From Hahella ganghwensis DSM 17046 (lineage in GTDB: Bacteria > Pseudomonadota > Gammaproteobacteria > Pseudomonadales > Oleiphilaceae), in assembly GCF_000376785.1 (NCBI RefSeq), contig NZ_AQXX01000123.1, positions 38,632 through 102,631 on the forward strand: a stretch of DNA of 64,000 nt, written 5' to 3'. The position numbers and the translations under genes are program-made. The notes beneath the pieces are model-generated. The model was given only the letters and a program-made list of their open reading frames with translations, had not been told where the DNA came from and made no database searches. Below are positions 33,296 through 43,632 of this stretch, piece after piece. Positions within the stretch are counted from its first letter, which is position 1. Every line of letters starts with the position of its first letter.

Positions 33296-33435
33296 GGAAC
33301 CTCTGAAAAACGTTGGCGAGGCCGACAGTGCAAGGAAAAATTTGGCGAAAAAGCGCAGTTTATCGTGAATAAATGAGCATTTTGAGCCAATTTTTGACGC
33401 CGCAATGTCAACGCAGGTAGTTTTTCAGAGGTTCC
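33296..33435. mobile_element. 140-bp MITE with 16-bp perfect terminal inverted repeats and CTAG target duplication
   Basis: Left end GGAACCTCTGAAAAAC (33296-33311) and right end GTTTTTCAGAGGTTCC (33420-33435) are perfect reverse complements. CTAG flanks both sides (33292-33295 and 33436-33439). There is no coding capacity. A 4-bp YTAR duplication and ends starting GGA...CTGAA.AA fit mobilisation by an IS5-subgroup transposase. The complete element separates the 132-residue gene from the 148-residue gene. Confidence 0.85.
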
Positions 33436-33882
33436 CTAGCTATTCCACAGATACTCCAATAAGGATAACTTTATGCTTTGATTGTTATCTCCGTTATCGT
33501 GAGTGATCTCTACCAACACTTCTTCGTTTTGCTTCGTAAATATTCCGATATTATTTGGCTTAAATCCCTGAGATTTAAAATAATCGGCCAATAACTTTTT
33601 TATCTCCGACAAAGCAATTGCCGACCTAAACTCCATCGTGATCACTGTCGGCTTATTTCCATCAGCGGCACTATAAAAATAAACGACGTCAGTTGCCCCT
33701 TGAACCGGTTGCTCTTTGAGGATCGCAGGTGTCAGCAGCAGATAATCAATAGAATACTGTGAGTAGCGTCTATTTTCTGAAAGTGAGGCAGAGAAATAAT
33801 AAACTCCCAAGACAATCATCAGTACGAGTAGCGGATAAACTGATTTTCTTACAAGTGAGCTCACAATGCTGATCCTATCCAT
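33436..33882 (-). CDS. Uncharacterised single-pass membrane protein
   Basis: 148 residues, no family recognised. One TM segment lies near the N-terminus (VYPLLVLMIVLGVYYFSASL, about 15-34) preceded by a basic stretch, so the C-terminal ~110 residues are probably periplasmic. The soluble part has an alpha/beta look with a repeated pattern of Asp/Asn-Gly near the C-terminus. The stop codon overlaps the CTAG at the MITE's right edge, so the MITE landed at the very end of this gene and may have set its present stop. It lies 18 bp downstream of the DUF3080 gene. Confidence 0.6.
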   Translation of the reverse strand: MDRISIVSSLVRKSVYPLLVLMIVLGVYYFSASLSENRRYSQYSIDYLLLTPAILKEQPVQGATDVVYFYSAADGNKPTVITMEFRSAIALSEIKKLLADYFKSQGFKPNNIGIFTKQNEEVLVEITHDNGDNNQSIKLSLLEYLWNS

Positions 33883-33900
33883 TCTATCGTCCGGCCATAC

Positions 33901-34959
33901 TCAATCCGGCAGGCTGCCCGGACGTAACCCACACTGGGCCAAAAGTTCAGTCCAGAGCGCGCCGTGTTCCGCCATGGTATCTTTGAATTCCCGAATCAAC
34001 GACTCATCTGTGAGGTATAACTGATAAAACGGAGCATCCACATCGCCGGCCAAAGCAACATAACTGTGCTCAAGCAACGATCGCCAATGCTCCATTGCCT
34101 TGCTGAGTTCAGACAATTGAGGTTGAACATTCTGAACAAAGACGTTCGTCAGAATATTGCTGAGAATTCTGGATTTCGGGTTCGGGGTGCTGTTAAAGCA
34201 AATTGGGCGACCGTCGATGGCTTCACGAAGTCCTTGATTGATATTTTCCATCAGCAGCCTGGATTCATTGATCGACAATATCAACCGGCCAATGATGGGA
34301 TAGGAGATTAATGTCAGATTCATCTTCTCATGAGTTTTACTGCTTTCTATCTGTGCAGGTTGACCAGACCATACGGATAGTTGCCCCAGGGCAGAACTTA
34401 ATTCAGACCAGTCCGCGTAATGAAAATCTATGGGAAGAGGTCCATCATGAAAGCTCATCAGTTCCTGAAACTCAGGCCCGGCCCAAGTAGCATTCCAAGC
34501 AACATTCATAATTTCTGATCGTTTAGTTCGCAGTATCTCCGCAAGCTCTTTTTTTAAATCAGATTTAGCTTGGTCTTTTTCCAATTGTTCCAGACATTGT
34601 TGACCGACAATCAGAAACTCCTGCTCATAACGCCAATGCTGGCTGGCACTCATCACCTTACCCAAAGAGCTGTTGCGCTCACCAATCAGACGATTAAGAT
34701 CACAGCTTATGATTGAAAAAAAGTCCAACCAGTTGATAGTAAAGCTTGTCGTTTCTCGACGAAGTTGCTTGGGGAGGGGGTAGCGCACCTCAGGAAAGGT
34801 CGTGTCGACTTCAGTAAATTCTGTCTCCAGAACGCGTTCAAGCCGCTCCTGATAGTCCAGCATGCGGCCTTGCAGGGTGTCACCATTTTCGCAAGCCGCA
34901 ATGGGTAACAGCCCAACCAGCAATAGAACACGCAATAGAGCGTACACGCCACCCTCCAC
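33901..34959 (-). CDS. DUF3080 family lipoprotein
   Basis: 352 residues from a GTG start. A lipoprotein signal ends in IAAC (Cys23). The mature protein is helical and shows the DUF3080 pattern: LDYQERLERVLETE, ... NWLDFFSIISCDLNRLIGERNSSLGKVMSASQHW, and a late EHSYVALAGDVDAPFYQLYL. The function is unknown; members occur in marine gammaproteobacteria and pseudomonads. The start codon lies within the left arm of an inverted repeat. Confidence 0.75.
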   Translation of the reverse strand: MEGGVYALLRVLLLVGLLPIAACENGDTLQGRMLDYQERLERVLETEFTEVDTTFPEVRYPLPKQLRRETTSFTINWLDFFSIISCDLNRLIGERNSSLGKVMSASQHWRYEQEFLIVGQQCLEQLEKDQAKSDLKKELAEILRTKRSEIMNVAWNATWAGPEFQELMSFHDGPLPIDFHYADWSELSSALGQLSVWSGQPAQIESSKTHEKMNLTLISYPIIGRLILSINESRLLMENINQGLREAIDGRPICFNSTPNPKSRILSNILTNVFVQNVQPQLSELSKAMEHWRSLLEHSYVALAGDVDAPFYQLYLTDESLIREFKDTMAEHGALWTELLAQCGLRPGSLPD

Positions 34960-35010
34960 TCAATCTGTGGTCAGGATGATACGGCACATACACATCCATG
35001 GATTGAGTGG
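34956..35010. repeat. Inverted repeat at the DUF3080 gene start
   Basis: CCACTCAATC (34956-34965) and GATTGAGTGG (35001-35010) are perfect arms, extendable by three G/C pairs after one mismatch, with a 35-bp spacer. The left arm includes the GTG start of the DUF3080 gene, so the structure could hide the start codon in mRNA or serve as an operator. Confidence 0.5.
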
Positions 35011-35055
35011 TGGGCTTTCAAACAGCTTTATGCGTGGGATATTAAACAACAGTGA

Positions 35056-35748
35056 TCACTCACAAAGGAGAGCGCTCACTGCATCAAAATCAACCGCAGG
35101 CGGGTAACGATCCTGCTTCTCCACTTTGTCATCCCTGACCAAATGGCATACTTTCAGCCCTGACGCCACCGCCGCATCCAATTCCGCTGGCACATCAGAG
35201 AGAAAAAGAATTTCATCAGAACGAATACCAATCTGACTGACAATGGCCGCATAGGAGGCCGCTTCCTTCTTGCCGCCAACCTTAGTATCAAAATAACCTG
35301 AGAACAGGGGAGTCAGATCTCCAAAATCGGAATATCCAAAAATAAGCTTCTGAGCGGCCACTGAGCCAGAAGAATAAACATACAGCTTTAAGCCACTCTC
35401 ATGCCATTTCCGCAGATTTTCAACGGCATCCTGATAGACATGACCGGTAAAGTCCCCCTGCGCATACCCCTGTTTCCAGATCATCCCCTGGAGCGCTTTC
35501 AGTGGCGTAATCTTTTTGTCTTCTCGAATCCACTCCAGGAGCTGCTGACAAAGGGCATCCACATTTTCTACATCTAACCCCGCAAATTCGGCGGTGGCTT
35601 CCAACTGCACCTTCACCTCAGCATCCTGATAGTGTTCTTTCACGAAAGCTTCTAGATGCTCTGCCGCATAGGGAAACAGCACATCATGAACAAAGCTGAT
35701 GCTGCTCGTGGTGCCTTCAATGTCGGTTAAAATTGCTTTTATGCTCAT
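35056..35748 (-). CDS. mtnC: Acireductone synthase (enolase-phosphatase E1)
   Basis: 230 residues, HAD superfamily. It enolises and dephosphorylates 2,3-diketo-5-methylthiopentyl-1-phosphate in the methionine salvage pathway. ILTDIEGTTSSISFVHDVLFPYA is the HAD motif I signature of E1; YVYSSGSVAAQKLIFG and VGGKKEAASYAAI (Lys) and ILFLSDVPAELDAA complete motifs II-IV. It is the third gene of an mtnB-mtnD-mtnC group. Confidence 0.96.
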   Translation of the reverse strand: MSIKAILTDIEGTTSSISFVHDVLFPYAAEHLEAFVKEHYQDAEVKVQLEATAEFAGLDVENVDALCQQLLEWIREDKKITPLKALQGMIWKQGYAQGDFTGHVYQDAVENLRKWHESGLKLYVYSSGSVAAQKLIFGYSDFGDLTPLFSGYFDTKVGGKKEAASYAAIVSQIGIRSDEILFLSDVPAELDAAVASGLKVCHLVRDDKVEKQDRYPPAVDFDAVSALLCE

Positions 35749-35887
35749 GCTTCCCCTTGATCGTCAGGCGTATTTCTTGTCAGTCAGTTAATAGAATTCA
35801 GTGTTTCGTCAGTTTTTCGATTGCTCACCAGGTATCTGAGTCGGCAGACTCGAAACCTTCTGGTATCAAAACCAGCTGAAGTCAAAG

Positions 35888-36448
35888 TCAACAGGCTTCC
35901 GGTAACAACTGCTCGAATCTTGGCCCTTTGGAGGCGATATCATCACCCGTGAATTGCGCCACCCATCCTTCGGGGTTGGTAAACAGACGCACACAGGTAA
36001 ATTCAGGCGCAGGTCCCATATCAAACCAATGCTTGGTGCCATTGGGGACACTGATCAGGTCATCCTGGCAACATTGCACCACGTAAACCTTGTCTTCCAG
36101 ATGTAAATAGAACAGCCCCTGCCCTCTCACAAAAAAACGAACCTCATCCTCTGAATGACGATGCTCATCCAGAAACTTTTTACGCAGTTCATCTTTCTGG
36201 GGATGCTCACTGTTAAGGCTGATCACATCCGCCGTTGTAAAACCATTTTCCGCTTTCAAACGCTCAACTTCATCGGCATAGGCGCTCAAAATTTCATCGG
36301 AAGATGCATTTGATCCCAATTCCCGAGTGGACCAACGCTCAAACCGCACGCCCATTTCATTTAACTGTCGACTGATTTCATCACCCTCTTCAGTGAACAA
36401 CACCGGTTCACTGAAATCAGTATCAGAATATATTCGCAAGCTACTCAT
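35888..36448 (-). CDS. mtnD: Acireductone dioxygenase
   Basis: 186 residues, cupin fold. The metal ligands are in LDEHRHSEDEVRFFVRG (His, His, Glu) and GTKHWFDMG (His), the H-x-H-x(n)-E-x(n)-H pattern of ARD. With Fe2+ it makes the methionine precursor KMTB; with Ni2+ it goes off-pathway. The start ATGA overlaps the mtnB stop by 4 bases, showing translational coupling. A 139-bp gap separates it from mtnC. Confidence 0.96.
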   Translation of the reverse strand: MSSLRIYSDTDFSEPVLFTEEGDEISRQLNEMGVRFERWSTRELGSNASSDEILSAYADEVERLKAENGFTTADVISLNSEHPQKDELRKKFLDEHRHSEDEVRFFVRGQGLFYLHLEDKVYVVQCCQDDLISVPNGTKHWFDMGPAPEFTCVRLFTNPEGWVAQFTGDDIASKGPRFEQLLPEAC

Positions 36449-37077
36449 CGTTTGATCCTCAGCATTTCCAATTCACAGCTCAGCAGAAACTCCATGGCCT
36501 CAATATGGCGCAGGCATTCCTGCATGGTTTGTCCCCAGGTATATACGCCATGTCCGCGAATCAGGTAGGCTGGACATTCCGGGCGTTCAAGAAACAGCTT
36601 ACGCGTTTCCTCAGCAAGTCGGGCGATATCCTGAGTGTTTTCATAGATTGGTATATTGATCATGCCCTCATGGCTGGTAATGCCGGAGAAGGCTTTCTGC
36701 AATTCGTAATCCTGTAGTTCCAGATTATCCTGATCAGAATAATAACGCGATACTACAGTCGCTCCCACAGAATGGGTATGGAGAACGGCACCTACCTCCG
36801 GTTTTTCTTCATAAATCACCGTATGAAGAAGGGTCTCAGCGGAGGGTTTGGCCTCACTGGCAACCGGCTGTCCTTTGAGATCCACCACCATGATATCTTT
36901 TGGTGTGAGCTCTCCTTTATGCTTGCCTGAAACCGTGATCGCCACATGCTCCCAATCAATCCGGGAAGAATAATTGCTGCTGGTGGCAGGAGACCAGCCT
37001 TTACCATACAAGAACTGTCCAGCACTGATAATTTCCTGGCTACATTCAGCCAAACGCCTGATATCGAACACTGGCAA
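36445..37077 (-). CDS. mtnB: Methylthioribulose-1-phosphate dehydratase
   Basis: 210 residues, class II aldolase/adducin fold. It dehydrates MTRu-1-P in methionine salvage. KGWSPATSSNYSSR, PSAETLLHTVIYEEKPEVGAVLHTHSVGATVVS (zinc His pair in HTH) and YLIRGHGVYTWGQTMQECLRHIE (third His) are diagnostic. It is the first gene of the group; the 280 bp upstream are shared with the divergent YkoF-like gene, and no SAM riboswitch was recognised there. Confidence 0.95.
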   Translation of the reverse strand: MPVFDIRRLAECSQEIISAGQFLYGKGWSPATSSNYSSRIDWEHVAITVSGKHKGELTPKDIMVVDLKGQPVASEAKPSAETLLHTVIYEEKPEVGAVLHTHSVGATVVSRYYSDQDNLELQDYELQKAFSGITSHEGMINIPIYENTQDIARLAEETRKLFLERPECPAYLIRGHGVYTWGQTMQECLRHIEAMEFLLSCELEMLRIKR

Positions 37078-37357
37078 GCTCCTCCATCGGTTTAAATAGT
37101 GTGACTGCAGAGTGATTCAGCAGCAGATCATTTCGTCATCGGAGATGAGGAATGCATACTCATTTCCTGGAGGTTAATTATAGAGAGGATTGAATCGGGA
37201 AGCGATGCTCTGATCCGATCAATCAGGGCTTGTAGAGGTCTTACTTTCGTCATGACCCCTAGCCTTGAACAATCCCATGACAGCATGAAGCCTGATTGAT
37301 ACCATGCTGTTATGAATACTGGAACCCTAACGAAAATATTTAAAACGGGAGGTCACC

Positions 37358-37615
37358 ATGGAACTTTCTGTTGAACTCAGTTTTTACCCCTTTAACGCCG
37401 ACTTTAAACCACCGGTAAAAGACGTCATTGCCAAATTGAACTCCTTTACGGATATTGAAGTTCACTCAAACCGTATGAGTACCCAGGTTTTCGGTGAATT
37501 TGATAAAGTAATGACGGCATTAAATCAGACAATGGCCTGGTCCTTTGAGAAATACGGACACTGTGTATTTGTCGCCAAATATATGCAGGGAGACAGGCGG
37601 CCCAAAAACATCTGA
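37358..37615 (+). CDS. YkoF-like thiamine/hydroxymethylpyrimidine-binding small protein
   Basis: 85 residues: VELSFYPFNADFKPPVKDVIAKLN, then TDIEVHSNRMSTQVFGEFDKVM. This is the single-domain YkoF/MTH1187-like ferredoxin-like fold thought to bind thiamine or its pyrimidine moiety. RBS GGGAGG is good. The TGA stop overlaps the tmcA ATG by one base (TGATG), so the two genes are translationally coupled, an unexpected partner for a tRNA acetyltransferase. The family call is from memory of the conserved MSTQVFG motif. Confidence 0.7.
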   Translation: MELSVELSFYPFNADFKPPVKDVIAKLNSFTDIEVHSNRMSTQVFGEFDKVMTALNQTMAWSFEKYGHCVFVAKYMQGDRRPKNI

Positions 37616-39909
37616 TGTCAACCGTAGTACCAGAGCCCCCAATCATTTCACCGGCGGTCGCCCGTTGGCTGTGGACTCAGAAACAGGCATTTCGGCTGGC
37701 GCGCCACCGATTTCCAGTACTGATACAAGTAAAAAACCACGGCCGAATTTCTCCTCATCAACCTGAAAACGCTCACGTCAGGGTTTTGGCATGGATGACC
37801 AGTCAGAAGGCGTTCAGCAAAGTGCTTTGGGTCAGTTCTGGCAAGACTGAAACATCGCACCAGAATTATGCCGTAGACATTCAGCACCTTCCCCCCGCCA
37901 AGTACTCCTCAGTTCTCGGGCAGGAATTTGATTGTATCGTTTACGATATGTTTTCTGGTCTTCATCCGGATGCCTTTGCCGCTTTAAGTGGCACCCTCAA
38001 AGCAGGCGGCGCATTGATATTGGTAGGACCGGAATTAAAATACTGGTCCGCCTTTAAAGATCCTGAATACCAACGTCTACTGGCTTATCCGGGCCACCTG
38101 CACGAGGTGAAAGGACATTTTCTGACTTATCTGGCTCAGCAGATCAACTCGTCCAGGCACTGGACGTTGATCGATCTGGATTTGCAGGACGAGAGTCCTC
38201 GCTTTGAAGTCGTTCGACCGGGACGTATACCCAGGAACCTGAAGACACTGAAAGCCAAATCAATTTCAGAAGAGCATTCAAATTCTGATCATCAAACTGA
38301 ACACTGCCCCCCTACCAAAGAGCAGCAAAAGCTGGTGAACCGGATACTCCGGCTATCTCCCGAGAAAAAGAATGTCATCGTGGTGACTGCGGGTCGAGGC
38401 CGGGGAAAATCCGCCGGTCTGGGAATCGCGACCAAACAATGGCAGGACAGGTTCGGTGGCAATATATGGGTCACAGGGCCAGCCAAAGCTACACTAAACA
38501 GCTACTTCAGATTTCTCGGCACAACATCACATGTCGAGTTTTACCCACCGGATGACCTTTTGCACAAAGCCCGGGAACTGAAACCCGAGGAGCGTCCAGG
38601 CCTGGTCATTGTCGACGAGGCCGCCGCAATTCCCACCAGCCTGCTGACAACGATGGCCAAGCTGTTTCCACGTCTGGTATTCGCGACCACCACACATGGC
38701 TATGAAGGAACAGGTCAGGGATTTTCACTGAAGTTCTTTCCCGTCCTGTCGAGAATGTTTCCCGATTGGAAACAGGTCTCTATGAGCTCTCCTGTCAGAT
38801 GGCAGGCATATGATCCATTGGAACGCTTTATCGAGAAAAGCTTTTTCCTGGATAGCGTCACCAGCCCCCGGAAATTCCCAAAGCGTCACGATCACGTTGT
38901 TCAGTCAGACCAAGCTATCCAGCTTTCCAGATTGCTAGTACAGCATGTCCCTCAGCCTTCCCTTCTGACAGACAAGACATTACTGCAGAAGTTAATGCAA
39001 TTGCTCACCATGGCTCACTACCGCACGACACCGGACGATCTGCGGACAATGCTGGACGCCCCCGGTGTCAAAGTCTACACAGTAATGCATGCAGAAAGGC
39101 TGGTCGCTGCAGTTCTGATATCCATGGAGGAGCCTTTTACAGAAACAGCAGTGATTGAGGGAATCTGGCGCGGCGAACGTCGCCCCAGAGGACACCTTCT
39201 ACAGCAATCACTTGCCCAGCAACTGAGTATCAAAGAGGGGCTTACCCTACCCGCGGCGAGGATCATTCGGGTTGCCGTTCATCCCACTTTGCAGCACCAG
39301 GGCATTGGCTCCCAAGTACTGGCGCAAGTCAAAAAGCTTCTTAAACCAGAAGTATCCCTACTTGGCGCCAGCTTTGCTGGAGAACCTGAAGTTGTCCAGT
39401 TCTGGCTGCGCAATGGGTACTATCTGGTTCGTCTGGGCTCCAAACGAGATCACATCAGCGGCACCTACGCTGCGATGGTGTTGTGCGCGACAGATGCTGA
39501 CGGCAGGAATATTCAGCGTATGGCGCTTTCACATTTTCAGAAGCGGAGCCGGTACAATCTGCATTTTAATACCTATCCCTCGGATACAGCAGAACTCATA
39601 TTAAAAGCGCAGGATAATACGTTGGCAGCTTCCCCACTCTGGTCAGCTCGACAAAGGTTGGCGGCAGAAGACAGACAAAACCTGCAGCTTTTTGCCAGCG
39701 GTGCACGCCCTTTTGAAACAGTAGAACACCTGTTGGTCAGACTGCCAAAAGTTTCAAAATACGAATCACTTCAATATATAAGACGAAATGCGGCCCATCG
39801 ACTACCGCCGGACTTGCAGGATCTGGCAGAGGAGTTCGAGCTGACCGGCAGAAAACAGGCGATACAACAGCTCAGAAAGGAACTCACCTGTTGGTTCGAG
39901 CAGAACTAG
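37615..39909 (+). CDS. tmcA: tRNA(Met) cytidine acetyltransferase TmcA
   Basis: 764 residues. It forms N4-acetylcytidine at the wobble base of elongator tRNA-Met using acetyl-CoA and ATP/GTP. An N-terminal domain (about 1-210) is followed by a helicase-like ATPase with Walker A VVTAGRGRGKSAGLG (about 255-269) and Walker B LVIVDEAAAIP (about 330-340). A GNAT domain with acetyl-CoA binding VAVHPTLQHQGIGSQVL follows (about 555-571), then the C-terminal tRNA-binding tail. It is coupled to the upstream YkoF-like gene. Confidence 0.95.
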   Translation: MSTVVPEPPIISPAVARWLWTQKQAFRLARHRFPVLIQVKNHGRISPHQPENAHVRVLAWMTSQKAFSKVLWVSSGKTETSHQNYAVDIQHLPPAKYSSVLGQEFDCIVYDMFSGLHPDAFAALSGTLKAGGALILVGPELKYWSAFKDPEYQRLLAYPGHLHEVKGHFLTYLAQQINSSRHWTLIDLDLQDESPRFEVVRPGRIPRNLKTLKAKSISEEHSNSDHQTEHCPPTKEQQKLVNRILRLSPEKKNVIVVTAGRGRGKSAGLGIATKQWQDRFGGNIWVTGPAKATLNSYFRFLGTTSHVEFYPPDDLLHKARELKPEERPGLVIVDEAAAIPTSLLTTMAKLFPRLVFATTTHGYEGTGQGFSLKFFPVLSRMFPDWKQVSMSSPVRWQAYDPLERFIEKSFFLDSVTSPRKFPKRHDHVVQSDQAIQLSRLLVQHVPQPSLLTDKTLLQKLMQLLTMAHYRTTPDDLRTMLDAPGVKVYTVMHAERLVAAVLISMEEPFTETAVIEGIWRGERRPRGHLLQQSLAQQLSIKEGLTLPAARIIRVAVHPTLQHQGIGSQVLAQVKKLLKPEVSLLGASFAGEPEVVQFWLRNGYYLVRLGSKRDHISGTYAAMVLCATDADGRNIQRMALSHFQKRSRYNLHFNTYPSDTAELILKAQDNTLAASPLWSARQRLAAEDRQNLQLFASGARPFETVEHLLVRLPKVSKYESLQYIRRNAAHRLPPDLQDLAEEFELTGRKQAIQQLRKELTCWFEQN

Positions 39910-40153
39910 GTGATCTCAACTTCTCATTTGCCAAATCAGAGAATTAGTTCTGTAATCTAGAGAGTTTATATTGAAAGGGGTTCCCCGGCGCTTATTTCAA
40001 AGAATCGCCATTGCAGGGCATCTACTGGTGATAATTGATCATATAAGTAGTCTACCCGATTGTTGGAGTTCCCGGGCTTATGTTCCTATAGCGCGCACCT
40101 AATATTACCCCAAGCTGCTGTCGAGGCGGCAATTTTTCTGTCTACTGGAGGCG

Positions 40154-41557
<1,404 letters not shown>

Positions 41558-41798
41558 CTCTCTTTAGAGCCATTATTTATAGAGATAGTCACCTACATAA
41601 AACAGTAGTCAGGAAGACCCTGACATCCAGGTTATTCTGTGGTGGCAATCTCTATATCTGAATACTTCTATATTGAAGTGCCTCGTATCATCATCATTGC
41701 AACCATTCAAAGCTTCGATGAAATATGCCTTGTTAAAGTTCTTTAACTATGGCTAAATTTCCTGATCGTCTAAATAACGACAAAACGACTCGGGAAAG

Positions 41799-42200
41799 AT
41801 GAAAGGGACTCATCAAATTCAACCTCAACCAAGGCATCTCTGTCATCAGCTCCTGCTGACGCTGCTGTTGTCCTGTTTGATGTTGCAGGCACTGATACCC
41901 CACGGCTATATGCCGGGAGATCTTGCCGCCGGTGAAGGAGCACTGGTATTTTGTGGCCTTGAACTCAATGATGATCCTGATCAGGTCAGTCCACAGGATC
42001 AGGATTCTCACTATCAGGCAGAGAGCCATAACCTCTGTACCTTCACCACCTTTGCTCAGTCTGCCACGCTAAGCATTCCCGATGTTTCCAATTTATACAC
42101 ATCTGCAATAACGACCGGATATACAGGGTATGATCCACCTCTGGGAGTACTGCAACCTACCTATTCCCTACCGCCTTCCCGCGCACCACCTGCTTCCTGA
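41799..42200 (+). CDS. DUF2946-like small exported protein
   Basis: 133 residues. An N-terminal hydrophobic signal/TM (LLLTLLLSCLMLQALIPHGYMPGDLA) contains the LQALIPHGYMP type motif common in DUF2946 proteins. Two further Cys (in VFCGLEL and HNLCTFTTF) and several His follow, with a Pro-rich end. DUF2946 genes are often found near copper-handling and TonB genes, consistent with the MbnP/MbnH/SCO cluster 500 bp downstream. The family assignment is moderate. Confidence 0.6.
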   Translation: MKGTHQIQPQPRHLCHQLLLTLLLSCLMLQALIPHGYMPGDLAAGEGALVFCGLELNDDPDQVSPQDQDSHYQAESHNLCTFTTFAQSATLSIPDVSNLYTSAITTGYTGYDPPLGVLQPTYSLPPSRAPPAS

Positions 42201-42524
42201 ATAAGGCTTCTTTTCTGGCCACATAGCATCAAGCTATCTCAAACGTACACCTATTTGTTTGGCTGTACTGCACAGGCAATGTGTAACTGATTCAGCCCTG
42301 TAGCTATTTCGGCAAGAAGTATCTATGCAACCGCTTTTTTCTGGCGGCAGCCTTTATCGCACTAGTGGCTTGACCGTGTCTGGCTCCACACATGAACAGT
42401 CAGAATCTGGAAATGCGGTGTTTGCATAGCCTGAACGCTCTTGGCTGCAACACCATTATGATAGCGACATCCGAGTTCTTGGCAGAAAGAAACCTCCTGA
42501 CTTAGCCAGTGAAATGAAATCATT

Positions 42525-42566
42525 GGATCAGTTGCCTCCAGCAACCCTGCAGGTGGCAACTGATCC
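42525..42566 (+). ncRNA. Strong hairpin in the mbnP leader (candidate RNA structure)
   Basis: GGATCAGTTGCC (42525-42536) and GGCAACTGATCC (42555-42566) are perfect 12-bp arms around an 18-nt loop that itself contains the palindrome CCTGCAGG. It stands 62 bp upstream of the terminator. No known RNA family was recognised. Confidence 0.4.
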
Positions 42567-42628
42567 TCCACGTAGATTGTGGGATCTCAGCTCAAACCTG
42601 AATCTCTCAAGTAAGAATGAATGGTATT

Positions 42629-42656
42629 GGCACAAGGCATCTTGTGCCCTTTTTTC
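42629..42656 (+). terminator. Rho-independent terminator upstream of mbnP
   Basis: GGCACAAG, loop GCAT, CTTGTGCC, followed by CTTTTTTC. It is 430 bp past the DUF2946-like stop and about 65 bp before the mbnP start, so it either ends a transcript from the leader region or acts as an attenuator in front of mbnP. Confidence 0.85.
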
Positions 42657-42720
42657 TTATCCACAGCTTTAGCCAGAAAATCTCTAATACCAATAAACCA
42701 CAATAAAATGGGAAGTCACC

Positions 42721-43632
42721 ATGAAGAAGCTTACACCTTTTTTCGCTCTACCTTTGTCTGCATTGATTCTGATTGCCTGCAGTAGCGGAGGATCTACCAG
42801 CACCTCTAGCAACGATTCGACCATTACCACTGTCACTATTCCGTTCCAAGCAAGCGCCAACGATATCCAGATTGATTGCGATGCAGATCTGACAGGACTG
42901 GGAATCGCAGGCACTGACGCCACAGTCAAGGATTTTCGGTTTTACATACATGATATTGAACTGACGACTGACGCCAGCCGAACTCTTGCACTCACGCTGG
43001 ATACCAATCCCTGGCAGTCAAACGGTGTCGCCCTACTGGATTTTCAAAACAAGAGCGATAGCTGTGAGGGAGATGCAAAGGAAACCCATACTTCGGTGAC
43101 CGGCAGCGTTAATCTCAACGAAGGTGAATCAGTTAACGGTGTAAATTTTACCGTCGGACTACCGACAGTACTGAATCATCAAAATCTGACGGAAGCTGAC
43201 AGTCCGATGAATATCCCCAGCCTGAGCTGGGGCTGGCAGGTAGGACACAAATACATGCGCCTGGACATTGCGCCGGTTGGCGGTATCACCCGTCCAACAG
43301 ACGGCACATACAACAGCACCAACTGGTTCCTTCATCTCGGCAGCACTGATTGCAGTGGCGATCCTGCATTGGACGAAGAAGTGAACTGCGACAGAATCAA
43401 CCGTCCGAAAATTTCTCTGGACAATTTCACTCTCGGTGAAGACACCATCGTCATGGATTATGGCGTTCTCATTGCCAATAATAACCTTGGCCAGGACGAA
43501 GCCGGACCGTCGGGATGCATGTCCGGCAGCACTGATCCAGAGTGCCAGGGAATTTTTACAGCACTGGGGCTGGATTTAATTTCAGGGGACCAGGATAACG
43601 CCAACAATCAAACCGTTTTCCGCCTGAATTAA
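42721..43632 (+). CDS. MbnP-like copper-binding lipoprotein (metallo-mystery pair, four-Cys protein)
   Basis: 303 residues with a lipoprotein signal (lipobox LIAC, Cys20) and Ser/Thr-rich linker. Family features: VTIPFQASANDIQIDCDADL start, VKDFRFYIHDIEL, GVALLDFQNKSDSCEGDAKE, SLSWGWQVGHKYMRLDI (Trp170, Trp172), a Cys pair near STDCSGDP and CMSGSTDPEC near the end. MbnP proteins bind copper after a partner MbnH converts a Trp to kynurenine; here the MbnH gene follows immediately. RBS GGGAAG. Confidence 0.88.
   Translation: MKKLTPFFALPLSALILIACSSGGSTSTSSNDSTITTVTIPFQASANDIQIDCDADLTGLGIAGTDATVKDFRFYIHDIELTTDASRTLALTLDTNPWQSNGVALLDFQNKSDSCEGDAKETHTSVTGSVNLNEGESVNGVNFTVGLPTVLNHQNLTEADSPMNIPSLSWGWQVGHKYMRLDIAPVGGITRPTDGTYNSTNWFLHLGSTDCSGDPALDEEVNCDRINRPKISLDNFTLGEDTIVMDYGVLIANNNLGQDEAGPSGCMSGSTDPECQGIFTALGLDLISGDQDNANNQTVFRLN

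Larger units (their letters stand above)
42201..42720 (+). other. 520-bp leader region before mbnP with small interrupted reading frame
   Basis: No listed gene. A plus-strand frame starts with ATG at 42325, runs 34 codons to a TAG at 42427-42429, then continues open for about 80 codons more (to about 42671). Together this would be a ~115-codon frame with one in-frame stop, possibly a pseudogene or coincidence. The region also holds a strong hairpin (42525-42566) and a rho-independent terminator (42629-42656), so it could encode a ~300-nt small RNA or an attenuator for the copper genes. Confidence 0.4.

Noticed and set aside
37078..37357. SAM riboswitch upstream of mtnB
   Set aside because: No consistent stem pattern or terminator could be recognised in the 280-bp region.
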